Source: CAVSUB01 sp963730995 (GTDB lineage: Bacteria; Acidobacteriota; Vicinamibacteria; Vicinamibacterales; 2-12-FULL-66-21). Taken from it: 64,000 nucleotides of DNA. The DNA lies in the NCBI GenBank assembly GCA_963730995.1, contig CAVSUB010000009.1, forward strand, positions 620,001-684,000, written 5' to 3'. Position 1 is the stretch's first letter, and each line of letters opens with the position of its first letter. Below the pieces are notes generated by a model. It worked only from the letters and a program-made list of their open reading frames with translations. It did no database searches and was not told the DNA's origin. Made by a program: the position numbers and the translations under genes. Below, in pieces: positions 16,774 through 25,369 of the stretch.

Positions 16774-18291
16774 CTATTTCTTGCCGAAGTGCTCGACGAG
16801 CGCGTCGACGAGATCGGGAATCGTGTACCGCTCCGGCATCACCGTTGTCGCAATATCCAGCTGCTGCGCGGCTTCGGCGGTCACCGGACCTATACAGGCG
16901 ACAACCGTCGTGCGTAATAGATCGGCAGCCTGATCCGGCCCGAGAATCGACACAAAATTCCGGACGGTCGACGCGCTCGTGAAGGTGATGGCGTCGATCT
17001 GCCGATCGAGCAGCATCCGGTAAATCTCCGCTTCCTCGCGCTCGGCGCCGCCGATCACCGTGCGGTACGCGACGACCTCGAGCACTTCGGCGCCCGCGTC
17101 ACGCAGCTCGTCGCCCAGGAGCTCGCGCCCGATGTCCGCGCGAGGGAGAAGGAACCGGACGCCGTCGAGCGCCCCCAGCTCCCGGAAGACCTCGACCAGC
17201 GCTTCGCTGCGATACTCCGACGGCGTGAGGTCGATGCGAATGCCGAACCGCCCGAGCCGCGCGGCGGTTGCCGCTCCAACCGTGCAGATGCGAACGCCCT
17301 TGAGATCGCGGACGTCGCCGATCGCGAGCAGCCTCTCCATGAAGTGATCGACCGCGTTGGCGCTCGTGAAGATGATCCAGTCGAACGTGCCGGCGTCGGC
17401 GCACGCGCGGTCGACGTCGTCCAGATCCTCTGGAGGCAGAATCCTGATCGTCGGGGCCAGGATCGCTTCCGCGCCGCGATCCTCCAGCATTTCGACGAGC
17501 TCGCCCGCCTGCTCGCGCGATCGCGTGACGACGACGCGCTTGCCGAAGAGCGGACGATCGTCGAACCATCGAAGATGCTCCCGCAGCCCTGCGACCGAGC
17601 CGACGACGAGCAGCGCCGCGCCGTCGCTCCCGGTTCCGCTCGCGATCGTCCCGAGTGTGCCCTGGACCGTCCGCTGCGATGGGAGGGTGCCGTTGTAGAT
17701 CAACGCAGCCGATTCGTCTTCGCTGCGCCCGTGAGCGACGAGCGCCTTCGTCATCGAGGCGATCTGACGCGCTCCCGCATAGCAGACCAGCGTCCCGTGC
17801 AGGCGCGCCAACGCAGGCCAGTCGACGCCAGCCGGCGTATCCGTCTCGCCTTCGTGGCCGCGGATGAAAACGATGACGTCGCCTCCATCCGGATAGGTGA
17901 TCGGGACCCCGGCATAGGCGAGTCCGCCGATGGCGGCAGGGATGCCCGGCACGACTTCGAACGGGATCCGCTGTTCGTGCAGGAACAGCGCTTCCTTGCC
18001 ACCACTGTCGAACACGAACGGATCGCCCCACTTCAACCGCGCGACGGTCTTTCCTTCCCGCGCTTTCTCCGCGATCAGGAAGCAGATGGCGTCCTGGTCG
18101 AGCGGCTTTGGCGCCGCCGCGCCGACGTCGATGCGCTCCGCACCGGGCTTCGCCATCCGAAGCAGGCCGGCGTGAACGCGGTGGTCGTGCACGATCACGT
18201 CGGCCGCCTGCAGAAAGCGGCGTCCGCGGATGCTGACGAGCGAGGGATCACCCGGCCCTGCTCCGACGAGGTAAACGCACGGCGTGTTCAT
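16774..18291 (-). CDS. cobA-hemD: Fused uroporphyrinogen-III C-methyltransferase / uroporphyrinogen-III synthase
   Basis: Residues 1-245 are an SAM-dependent SUMT (CobA/SirA) with VYLVGAGPGDPSLVSIRG at the start, VARLKWGDPFVFDSGGKEA, VVPGIPAAIGGLAYAGVPIT and a late LLVVGSVAGLRE. Residues 250-505 are HemD, which cyclises hydroxymethylbilane (segment GKRVVVTRSREQAGELVEML, and FTSANAVDHF, CTVGAATAARLGR, DAITFTSASTVRNF). The fusion carries substrate from HemC through uroporphyrinogen III to precorrin-2, toward siroheme or cobalamin. Start overlaps the hemC stop by four bases, in the order hemA-hemC-cobA/hemD. Confidence 0.95.
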   Translation of the reverse strand: MNTPCVYLVGAGPGDPSLVSIRGRRFLQAADVIVHDHRVHAGLLRMAKPGAERIDVGAAAPKPLDQDAICFLIAEKAREGKTVARLKWGDPFVFDSGGKEALFLHEQRIPFEVVPGIPAAIGGLAYAGVPITYPDGGDVIVFIRGHEGETDTPAGVDWPALARLHGTLVCYAGARQIASMTKALVAHGRSEDESAALIYNGTLPSQRTVQGTLGTIASGTGSDGAALLVVGSVAGLREHLRWFDDRPLFGKRVVVTRSREQAGELVEMLEDRGAEAILAPTIRILPPEDLDDVDRACADAGTFDWIIFTSANAVDHFMERLLAIGDVRDLKGVRICTVGAATAARLGRFGIRIDLTPSEYRSEALVEVFRELGALDGVRFLLPRADIGRELLGDELRDAGAEVLEVVAYRTVIGGAEREEAEIYRMLLDRQIDAITFTSASTVRNFVSILGPDQAADLLRTTVVACIGPVTAEAAQQLDIATTVMPERYTIPDLVDALVEHFGKK

Positions 18292-19244
18292 TGGCCCCGC
18301 CTCACTTCTTCCAGGATCTCCGCGGCTCCGGACGCCGCAAGGTCCTCTGCGACCCGGCGTCCCAGCGCATCGGGATCCGTCGTCGATCCGGACCCTTGTG
18401 CGCGAATCACACGCCCGCCGTCGAGCGACATTACTACTGCCCGCATCTCGAGACTGTCGCCGTCAGGCACCGCGATGCCGCCAAGCGGCAGTTGACACCC
18501 CCCGCCAAGCGCCTCGACGAGCGTGCGCTCCGCGCGCAGTGCCGCGCCGCTGGCGGGATCGTGCAGCCGCTGCACGGTCCCGCGCGTTTCGTCGTCACCG
18601 GCTCTGATCTCGACGGCAATGATGCCCTGACCAGGCGCCGGGACGCAGACGTCGAAGGGCAGCGTCGCCGAGATGCGACTGTCCACGCCGAGCCGCCGCA
18701 TTCCGGCGGCTGCAAGCACCAGCCCGTCGTACTCGCCGTCGTCCAGCTTCTTCAATCGAGTGTCCACGTTTCCGCGAATGGCGACGAAAGCCGCGCCCCT
18801 GATGACGGATGCGAGCTGTGCCCGGCGCCTCACGCTGCTCGTTCCGATCGATGGATGTTCTCCCAGGGCCGCCAGCGCCGTTGCCAGCTCGCCCTCGCGA
18901 CCCGCATCGCGGGAGGCTGCTAGAACGATGGCGTCACGCGGATCTTCTCTGGGAAGCGCCGCACCGACTTCGAGCCCGTCCGGCAAGGTGGCAGGCATGT
19001 CCTTCGCGCTGTGGACCGCGAGGTCGACGTCGCCGCTGAGCAGGGCATCCTCGATCTCTTTCACGAAGAGCCGTTTGGTGCCGGATTCGGACAGCGGCCG
19101 GCTCTGGAGTCGATCGCCGCTCGTTTTGATGACGATGATCTCGACGTGCGCGCCTGCGGCCTGCAAGCGGTTGGTAACGGTCTGCGCCTGCCACAAGGCG
19201 AGCCGGCTGCCGCGGGTCCCGAGCCTCAGCGCTCGGGCCGTCAC
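18288..19244 (-). CDS. hemC: Hydroxymethylbilane synthase (porphobilinogen deaminase)
   Basis: It polymerises four porphobilinogens into hydroxymethylbilane on a dipyrromethane cofactor. The 318-residue protein begins LRLGTRGSRLALWQAQTV and contains FVKEIEDALLSGDVDLAVHS with the substrate-binding acidic region, AVHSAKDMP, FVAIRGNVDTRLKKLDDGEY, and the cofactor cysteine in ALGGGCQLPLGG. Length is normal. The start codon overlaps the hemA stop and the stop overlaps the next start, so the three genes are tightly coupled. Confidence 0.96.
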   Translation of the reverse strand: MTARALRLGTRGSRLALWQAQTVTNRLQAAGAHVEIIVIKTSGDRLQSRPLSESGTKRLFVKEIEDALLSGDVDLAVHSAKDMPATLPDGLEVGAALPREDPRDAIVLAASRDAGREGELATALAALGEHPSIGTSSVRRRAQLASVIRGAAFVAIRGNVDTRLKKLDDGEYDGLVLAAAGMRRLGVDSRISATLPFDVCVPAPGQGIIAVEIRAGDDETRGTVQRLHDPASGAALRAERTLVEALGGGCQLPLGGIAVPDGDSLEMRAVVMSLDGGRVIRAQGSGSTTDPDALGRRVAEDLAASGAAEILEEVRRGQ

Positions 19245-20560
19245 CTCCGGCCGACCTTCGAGGCGCCGTCCGGATCGGCCCCGGCTCGAGCCTGCTCCTC
19301 CGCCGCGAGGCGGAAGAGCCGATTCAGGGCGTCGGCATACGCGACGACGGTCGTTTCGTCACTGACGGCCTTGAGCTGTTCGGTCGGGGTCAACAACAGT
19401 TTTTCGACAATCAGCCTGGTGATCTCGTCGATGCGGGCACGAGCCTCGGGCGGCAGGCCTGCGAGCTTTGGTTCCAGGCGCAGCAGCTCCGATTGGCGGA
19501 TTGTCTCGAACCGCTGTCGCAGCGCGACGACTGTCGGGATGATGTCTCGCGACTGCACCCACGACATGAAACGCGTCACTTCCTCCGTGACGATCGCCTC
19601 GGCACGCTCCAGCTCGCCGGTCCGCCGCGCCAGGTTCTCCTTCACGATCGACTGGAGATCGTCGATATTGTAGAGAAACACCTGCTCCAGATCCCCGACA
19701 GCGGCGTCGATATCGCGCGGGACGGCAATGTCGATGATGAAGAGGGGACGGTTGCGCCGCTGGCGCATTACCTCTTCGACCTGCGGCCCCGTCAGCACCG
19801 GCTCGGTCGCACCGGTCGCAGTTACGACGATGTCAGCGGACATGAGCGCGCGATCGAGAGCCGCCCAGGGGACAGCTTTTGCGTCGAGCCGCGCGGCGAG
19901 GCCTTCGGCCGCCTTCAACGTGCGGCTCGCGATCGTCATCTGCCGGACCTGCTGCGCCTTCAGGTGAATGGCCGTGAGCTTGGCCATTTCGCCGGCCCCG
20001 AGGATCAGGACTCCAAGGCCTGAGAGCTTGCCGAAAATCTTCTTCGCCAACGCGATGGCCGCGTAGCTGACCGAGACGGCGCCCTCGCCAAGACCGGTCT
20101 CGGAACGGACACGCTTCCCGACGGCGAACGAGGAGTGAAAGAGCCTGTTGAGGATCGAGCCGGTGAGCTGCAGGTCGCTCGCCACGGTGTAGGCGGACTT
20201 CACCTGTCCCAGGATCTGTGGTTCGCCGACGACCAGGGAATCGAGTCCGGCCGCCACGCGAAAGAGATGGCGCGCCGCCTCGCCGCCATTCAGCGTATAC
20301 AGGTGCTCGGCTGTCTCCCGATGATCCAGCTGATGGTACTCGCTGAAGAATCTGCCGATTGTCTCGGTCGCGGTGTCGGACTCGATGATGGCGTAGACCT
20401 CGGCGCGGTTGCAGGTCGACAGGATGACCGATTCCTGAGCGGCGCCACGCACCGACAATGCCTTCAGCGCTGCGTCGATGCCGCCGCGCGCGAAGTCGAC
20501 ACACTCCCGCAACTCGATGGGTGCGGTGCGGTGACTGAGTCCGACGACCTGGAGACGCAT
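19241..20560 (-). CDS. hemA: Glutamyl-tRNA reductase
   Basis: First enzyme of the C5 pathway: reduces glutamyl-tRNA(Glu) to glutamate-1-semialdehyde with NADPH, the substrate for HemL. The 439-residue protein starts MRLQVVGLSHRTAPIELRE, with the catalytic cysteine in LSTCNRAEVYA, then GEPQILGQVKSAY, the NADPH site VLILGAGEMAKLTAIHL, and the dimerisation domain at the C-terminus. It leads the hemA-hemC-cobA/hemD unit. A GC-rich family A repeat occupies the whole spacer upstream of its ATG. Confidence 0.96.
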   Translation of the reverse strand: MRLQVVGLSHRTAPIELRECVDFARGGIDAALKALSVRGAAQESVILSTCNRAEVYAIIESDTATETIGRFFSEYHQLDHRETAEHLYTLNGGEAARHLFRVAAGLDSLVVGEPQILGQVKSAYTVASDLQLTGSILNRLFHSSFAVGKRVRSETGLGEGAVSVSYAAIALAKKIFGKLSGLGVLILGAGEMAKLTAIHLKAQQVRQMTIASRTLKAAEGLAARLDAKAVPWAALDRALMSADIVVTATGATEPVLTGPQVEEVMRQRRNRPLFIIDIAVPRDIDAAVGDLEQVFLYNIDDLQSIVKENLARRTGELERAEAIVTEEVTRFMSWVQSRDIIPTVVALRQRFETIRQSELLRLEPKLAGLPPEARARIDEITRLIVEKLLLTPTEQLKAVSDETTVVAYADALNRLFRLAAEEQARAGADPDGASKVGRR

Positions 20561-20567
20561 TAACTAG

Positions 20568-20736
20568 ACCGGGGGGCTTCGCCCCGCCGGACCCCCCACC
20601 TCCACCCCAGCGCGCAAATTACGCGCGCCGGGGACCCCGGTCGGCGTCGCTCGCGGGGACCCCGTCGCCCCGCTCCGCTCCGCCGGGGCGCGCTGTGCGC
20701 GCCGTCGTTATGCGGCAGGGCGAACGATTCTTTTGT
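20568..20736 (-). repeat. GC-rich intergenic repeat, family A, copy 2 (reverse orientation)
   Basis: The core ACCGGGGGGCTTCGCCCCGC continuing CGGACCCCCCA and the block CGTCGCTCGCGGGGACCCC are the reverse complement of the blocks at 1360-1410 and 28715-28884. The copy fills the spacer between ccsA and hemA, both on the minus strand, and so precedes hemA in its transcribed direction exactly as copy 1 precedes dxr and copy 3 precedes atpE. Confidence 0.8.
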
Positions 20737-20754
20737 AACAGGCGGCATGACGGT

Positions 20755-21579
20755 CTAGAAATTGAAGTTGTGGCTCTTCGTCAGGAAGTAGCCAACGGGA
20801 ACGAAGTTCAGTAGGACGATCGCGAACGCGATCGCCGACAGCCACGCCGTTCGACGACCGCTCCAGCCTCTCGCGCGACGGGCGTAGAGCGCGAACGAGT
20901 AGACGCCCCAGGACACGAGCGCGACCAGGATCTTGGGATCGGCCACGGACATCGCCTGCGCCCGCGGGTCTGGCGAGGTCTGCACCTGCGTGGCCCACAG
21001 GCCGCCGACGAGCAGTCCGAGCGTCAAAAACAGCCAGCCGATCGTCAGCACCCGACCGTTCATCACGTCGAGCACCTGGAGCGACGGCAACCGCGCGTAG
21101 AAGAATCCCAGGTGCTTCGCCTTGATCTCCTTGAACAGCAGCACGTACGTCACGCCGAGGACGCAGGCGAGCGCGAAGCTGGCATAGGCGAAGAGCAGGG
21201 ACACGACATGCAGCGTGAACAGCGGGCTTCTCAACACCGCCGGGCGCTGCACGACGGACGGCAGGAGGGCCGGAATGAGACCGAGCGCTGTCAGCAGAAT
21301 CGCGACGAACACGCCCATCGCGCGTTCCTCTGTCGTGAGCTCGACGTAGAGGTACGCCAGACCGAGCAGCCAGACGAACGCCGAAATCGCCGCTGTCGTG
21401 CCGACGAGCGGGGCATGCCCTGCCTCCACAGTCTGCATGCCAATCAGAAATGTGTGCGCGAGCACGCCGGCGGCAAGGAGCGCCGTGGCGGTGCGGCCCG
21501 TACGCGGCTGTCGCGAGGCGAAATGCATCGCGTACGCCGCAGCCGCCGCCGCGTAGAAGACGACTGGGACCAGGTGCAT
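20755..21579 (-). CDS. CcsA/HemX-type cytochrome c assembly membrane protein
   Basis: A 274-residue protein with eight hydrophobic helices, most like the HemX/CcsA family that exports or presents heme for cytochrome c maturation. The C-terminal block LLVGGLWATQVQ, followed by VSWGVYSFALYARR, is the reduced tryptophan-rich region of the family, and histidines are found at helix borders (VLAHTFLIGMQTVEAGHAP, LFTLHVVSLLFAY). HemX proteins are often encoded beside hemA, as here, and have been linked to HemA control in Bacillus. Which of the two roles applies cannot be decided from sequence. Confidence 0.82.
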   Translation of the reverse strand: MHLVPVVFYAAAAAAYAMHFASRQPRTGRTATALLAAGVLAHTFLIGMQTVEAGHAPLVGTTAAISAFVWLLGLAYLYVELTTEERAMGVFVAILLTALGLIPALLPSVVQRPAVLRSPLFTLHVVSLLFAYASFALACVLGVTYVLLFKEIKAKHLGFFYARLPSLQVLDVMNGRVLTIGWLFLTLGLLVGGLWATQVQTSPDPRAQAMSVADPKILVALVSWGVYSFALYARRARGWSGRRTAWLSAIAFAIVLLNFVPVGYFLTKSHNFNF

Positions 21580-21583
21580 GCGA

Positions 21584-22559
21584 TCAGCGGCCGCCGCCGG
21601 GCCCGTAGTAGCCCAGCCGCGTCCGCGCCACGACGCCCGGGCGCTTCACGCGGACGACCACCCGGCGCCAGGCGCCGTTCCGAAGGGGGTTTTTCGAGGC
21701 GTAGGCAAGCGAGTACTGGCTGGCGAGCTCCTCCGAGATCTGGTCGTAGATCTTCGACAGCTCGGCCACGTTCGTCGGGAAGAACACTCGACCACCCGTT
21801 TCCTGCGACAGCTGCCTCAGCACGAACTCCGCTTCCTTGAAGTCACGACGGCCGATGCTCTGCGGACGCAGGCCAATCGAGTAGATCGCCGTCTCCGATC
21901 GCTTCGCGAGATCCAGGACTTCGTCGTACTCGACCAGGCTCGACGTGTCGTCGCCATCCGACAGCACGACGATCGCCTGACGCCTGATTTCTTCGGCCGA
22001 CGCCGCCTTGACCTTCCGGAGTTCCTTCAGCGAGATGTAGACCGCGTTGTAGAGCGCCGTCGATCCATTTGCCGTCGTCTGGCGGATGGCTTTTTCCAGC
22101 GCAGTCGTATCCGCCGTGAATGTCTGGAGGATGTGGACCTGGCTGTCGAAGTCGATCACCTCCATCGCATCCTCGGGCTTCAACCGCTTCGCAAAACCGA
22201 TGGCCGCCTCCTGCGCGGTCGGGAGCCGCTCGTCCATGCTGGCGCTGGTGTCGAGGAGAACGGCAAGCGCGATTGGCTGCTGCCCGCGCGCGAAGAACGT
22301 CAGAGATTGCAGGGCGCCGTCCTCGAAGACCTCGAAGTCGTCCTGCGTGAGGTCGGTGACGTACTTCAACCCGTCCATGACCGTAACGTTCAGGGAGACC
22401 AGCTCGACTCCACCGCGGAAGACCTGCGATTGAGGCGGCTGCTGCGGCTGCCCTGCGGGGGGCGGCGCGGGGGCCACCTGTTGATGTCCCGCGACGCCGA
22501 TCCCTCCCGCGAGGAGCAGTGATAGCGAGGAGCGCCGAGCTCCGGGGTCCGCGCATCAT
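21584..22559 (-). CDS. Secreted VWA-domain protein 1, one frame break
   Basis: A VWFA-related protein of a type abundant in Acidobacteriota. The VWA domain (from about residue 95) carries the MIDAS motif LLDTSASMDERLP and the second metal block LSDGDDTSS. Ahead of it is the usual N-terminal beta domain around LVSLNVTVMDGLKYVTDLTQ. The ATG at 22559 overlaps the upstream VWA gene stop (ATGA), giving a signal-like start MMRGPRSS. The frame must then shift +1 near 22535 to reach the hydrophobic LSLLLAGGIGVAG and the body. Without the correction the first good codon is a GTG at 22477. Function is unknown; protein interaction at the envelope is likely. Confidence 0.78.
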
Positions 22560-23440
22560 TTGTCCGCCGCGCGCGTTTTCACGCGCACTGTCACACCCTG
22601 GCGCTTCACTGTGACCTGAACTTTCTCCGGCGGAATCAACTGCTCGGGACGGCCGTACTGCACCACATACTGATTCGTCAGCTCGTCAGCCACCTGATTG
22701 AGCCGATCCGTGAGCCCCGACAACGCCAGCACCTGATCGCGTCGGCCACCCGTCTTTGCCGTTCCATCGCCGACGACGATGTTCCGTTCGCGCATCTCAT
22801 CGGCCGTCGAGTCCGAGGGCTGGCCGAGCGCGAGGACGTGGAGGGTTGCTCCGCTTGCGTAAAGCGCATCGAGCACCTGCTGGTGGGAGCGATTGCTGAA
22901 CTCGGGGCCTTCGGTCGAGATCGCGACGATGTTGGGCCGCTTGGCCTCGCGCTTCTGCAGTCCACGCGACACTTCGACGATGCCCTCGAGAAGGTAGGCG
23001 CCCGACCCGGTCTTCTGGAAGAGGCGTCCGATGACCTTCTTGAGCGCGTCGGCGCTCGTCGTGTAGTCGATCTGATTCGTCGGTCGCTCGCCGATTGTGG
23101 CAATAGCAATTTCCGCCTTGCCGTCGAGGCGTTGCACGAAGGCCGGGATCGCGTCGCGCATGAACTGGATCGCGTCCGCCGCCGCCTGGCTGTCGTCCAC
23201 GAGCATCGAGATCGTCAATTGCTCGGTCGCGGGACCGGCGCTCGTGACCTCGCGGACCACGCCGTCTTCTCTGACCGTGAAGTCCTCAGCTGTCAGGCCG
23301 GTCACGGCCTTGCCGCTGCCATCGACGACACTGACGTAGATGTCGCGCGTGCGTTTGTCGCTGGCGCGCGGTGTGCGTTGAGTGTCCTGCGGCTCCGCGA
23401 GAACGGCCAGGGCCAGGGCGATTGCGACGATCACATGCTG
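22556..23440 (-). CDS. Secreted VWA-domain protein 2
   Basis: A paralogue of the next gene. Start MQHVIVAIALALAVLAEPQ is a clean signal peptide; an in-frame ATG eleven codons upstream lacks a reason to be used. The beta domain contains DIYVSVVDGSGKAVTGLT and the VWA domain follows. Its MIDAS is altered: SMLVDDSQAAADA has D-D-S-Q instead of DxSxS, so metal binding may be lost or changed. Later segments IVAISTEGPEFSNRS and YVVQYGRPEQLIPPEKV match the C-terminal end of the family. The two VWA genes and ccsA form one tightly spaced unit. Confidence 0.82.
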   Translation of the reverse strand, partial: QHVIVAIALALAVLAEPQDTQRTPRASDKRTRDIYVSVVDGSGKAVTGLTAEDFTVREDGVVREVTSAGPATEQLTISMLVDDSQAAADAIQFMRDAIPAFVQRLDGKAEIAIATIGERPTNQIDYTTSADALKKVIGRLFQKTGSGAYLLEGIVEVSRGLQKREAKRPNIVAISTEGPEFSNRSHQQVLDALYASGATLHVLALGQPSDSTADEMRERNIVVGDGTAKTGGRRDQVLALSGLTDRLNQVADELTNQYVVQYGRPEQLIPPEKVQVTVKRQGVTVRVKTRAADK

Positions 23441-23640
23441 CATCAGGGGAGCCTCTGGTCGCAGTATAGGCACGGGTCGTTGCGAGCGTCAAGAACGCGT
23501 CGAGACGAAAAACCCTTCCGATACAATTACTTGCGCGAGATTCCATTTCATCTTCGACGCCGGCTACGCCTGTACCTGGAGGAAGGGCGCACTCGACTGG
23601 CAGTGGAAGGAGAAAACATTCGCAGTAGAGTGACATCGCT

Positions 23641-24255
23641 GTGGCAATAGAACCCACGCCACCGTCGCGACCGGGGGAGCAGATCAGATCGATAGAGCCG
23701 CCCTCGGGTCCGCCCGATCCTGTTCCTCCAGCCGCGCTGCCCGTTCCCGAGTTCGTCGTCAGGCTCGAAACGGCGCTGCCGGGCGCCGTCCTTCAGAGAG
23801 TCTGGTGGGTCGGCGACTGGACGCTCCTCGTGGACCGATCGAAGTTGGCCGAGGTGGCGTTGTGGCTCCGCGACGCGCCTGGCGCCGAATTCGACTTCTG
23901 CTCGGACGTCACGGCGACCGACTGGCCGCTGCGCGCGCCGCGATTCGATGTCATCTACAGCTTGTATTCCGTCGCAATGCGTCATCGCGTGCGGCTGAAA
24001 GTTCGGACCAGCGAGGCCGATGGAGTTTCCTCGGTTTCGGCAGTCTGGCCGGCGGCAAACTGGCTGGAGCGCGAAGTCTTCGACATGTTCGGCATCCGAT
24101 TCGAGGGTCACCCCGACCTTCGGCGGATCCTGATGCCCGAGGATTGGCAGGGACATCCGGAGCGGAAGGACTACCCGCTCGAGGGCCCCGGCGAATTGCT
24201 CATCGAGAGCCCGGGCGAGTTGCTCCGATCGCGGCGGGATCGCGAGATCGAGTAG
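23641..24255 (+). CDS. nuoC: NADH-quinone oxidoreductase subunit C
   Basis: The 204-residue protein is the 30-kDa peripheral-arm subunit of complex I. The signature is complete: EREVFDMFGIRFEGHPDLRR, ILMPEDWQGHPERKDYPLEG. The first 35 residues are proline-rich and not conserved. The start is a GTG right after a GTGACATC run; no nuoA or nuoB precedes it, and the gene upstream is on the other strand. Spacing to nuoD is nine bases. Confidence 0.93.
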   Translation: MAIEPTPPSRPGEQIRSIEPPSGPPDPVPPAALPVPEFVVRLETALPGAVLQRVWWVGDWTLLVDRSKLAEVALWLRDAPGAEFDFCSDVTATDWPLRAPRFDVIYSLYSVAMRHRVRLKVRTSEADGVSSVSAVWPAANWLEREVFDMFGIRFEGHPDLRRILMPEDWQGHPERKDYPLEGPGELLIESPGELLRSRRDREIE

Positions 24256-24264
24256 GCGTCCGCG

Positions 24265-25365
24265 ATGCTGGATACCTCCGAGCTCGTCCTCAACTTGGGC
24301 TCGCAGCATCCCAGCACACAGGGCGTGCTGCGTGTGGTGCTGCGGCTGGATGGCGAGCGCGTCATCGACGCCGACATCGTGATCGGCTACCTGCACCGCG
24401 GCATCGAGAAGCTCTGCGAGCAGCGCGACTACCAGCAGATCGTCCTCATTACCGATCGCATCGACTACGTGGCGGCCGCGAGCAACAACCTTGGCTACTG
24501 CGAGACGGTCGAGAAGTTGATGAGCCTGGAGGTGCCGCCTCGCGCCCGTTACATCCGCAGCGTGCTCGCCGAGCTCCAGCGCATCGCAAGCCACTGCCTC
24601 TGGCTCGGCACGCACGCGATGGACCTCGGGGCCATGCCCGTCTTTCTCCACGCGCTCCGCGAGCGGGAGCTCATCCTGGATTTGTTCGAGGAGTATTGCG
24701 GGGCGAGGCTTACCTACAACGCCATGCGGATCGGCGGACTGCCGCTCGACATTCCGGCAGGATGGGACGCGAAGGTCAGTGCGTTCTGCTCCATCATGGA
24801 CACCAGGATCCCGGAGTACGAGGAGCTTCTGACGCAGAACCGAATCTGGCTGGATCGGACGCGCGGGATCGGCATCCTGCGGGGACGGGACGCGATTGCC
24901 CTCGGCCTGAGCGGTCCGACGCTGCGCGGCTCCGGCGTCGCGAGAGACATCAGAAAAGACGAACCGTACGCGGCCTACGCGGACTTCGAGTTCGACATTC
25001 CTGTCGGCGCGGCGGGCGACACGTACGATCGGTACCTGGTGCGCATGGAGGAGCTCCGACAGTCCCTGCGGATCGTTCGCCAGGCGCTCGACGGCTTGCC
25101 GGAGGGACCAATCATCGGCAGGGTCCCCCGGCTCATCAAACCGCCGGCAGGGGAGACGTACCACGCGATCGAGTCGCCCAAGGGGGAGCTCGGGTTCTTC
25201 ATCGCCAGTGACGGCAAGTCGAGCGCGCCGTATCGTTTTCGCGTTCGCCCGCCTTCGTTCTGCAACCTGCAGGCGCTCCCACGGCTGGTGAAGGGACACC
25301 TCGTCGCGGACGTCGTGGCGCTTATCGGATCGATCGATATCGTGCTCGGGGAGGTCGACCGCTGA
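24265..25365 (+). CDS. nuoD: NADH-quinone oxidoreductase subunit D, altered quinone-site motif
   Basis: The 366-residue 49-kDa subunit forms the quinone-reduction site with NuoB. The family opening HPSTHGVLR reads HPSTQGVLR here, so the histidine that hydrogen-bonds the quinone head group (His38 in Thermus Nqo4) is replaced by glutamine. The partner tyrosine is kept in DRIDYVAAASNN. Further blocks are normal: IGYLHRGIEKL, LAELQRIASHCLWLG, ESPKGELGFFI, RFRVRPPSFCNLQALP and SIDIVLGEVDR at the end. It is followed four bases later by nuoM. Confidence 0.92.
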   Translation: MLDTSELVLNLGSQHPSTQGVLRVVLRLDGERVIDADIVIGYLHRGIEKLCEQRDYQQIVLITDRIDYVAAASNNLGYCETVEKLMSLEVPPRARYIRSVLAELQRIASHCLWLGTHAMDLGAMPVFLHALRERELILDLFEEYCGARLTYNAMRIGGLPLDIPAGWDAKVSAFCSIMDTRIPEYEELLTQNRIWLDRTRGIGILRGRDAIALGLSGPTLRGSGVARDIRKDEPYAAYADFEFDIPVGAAGDTYDRYLVRMEELRQSLRIVRQALDGLPEGPIIGRVPRLIKPPAGETYHAIESPKGELGFFIASDGKSSAPYRFRVRPPSFCNLQALPRLVKGHLVADVVALIGSIDIVLGEVDR

Positions 25366-25369
25366 CGTG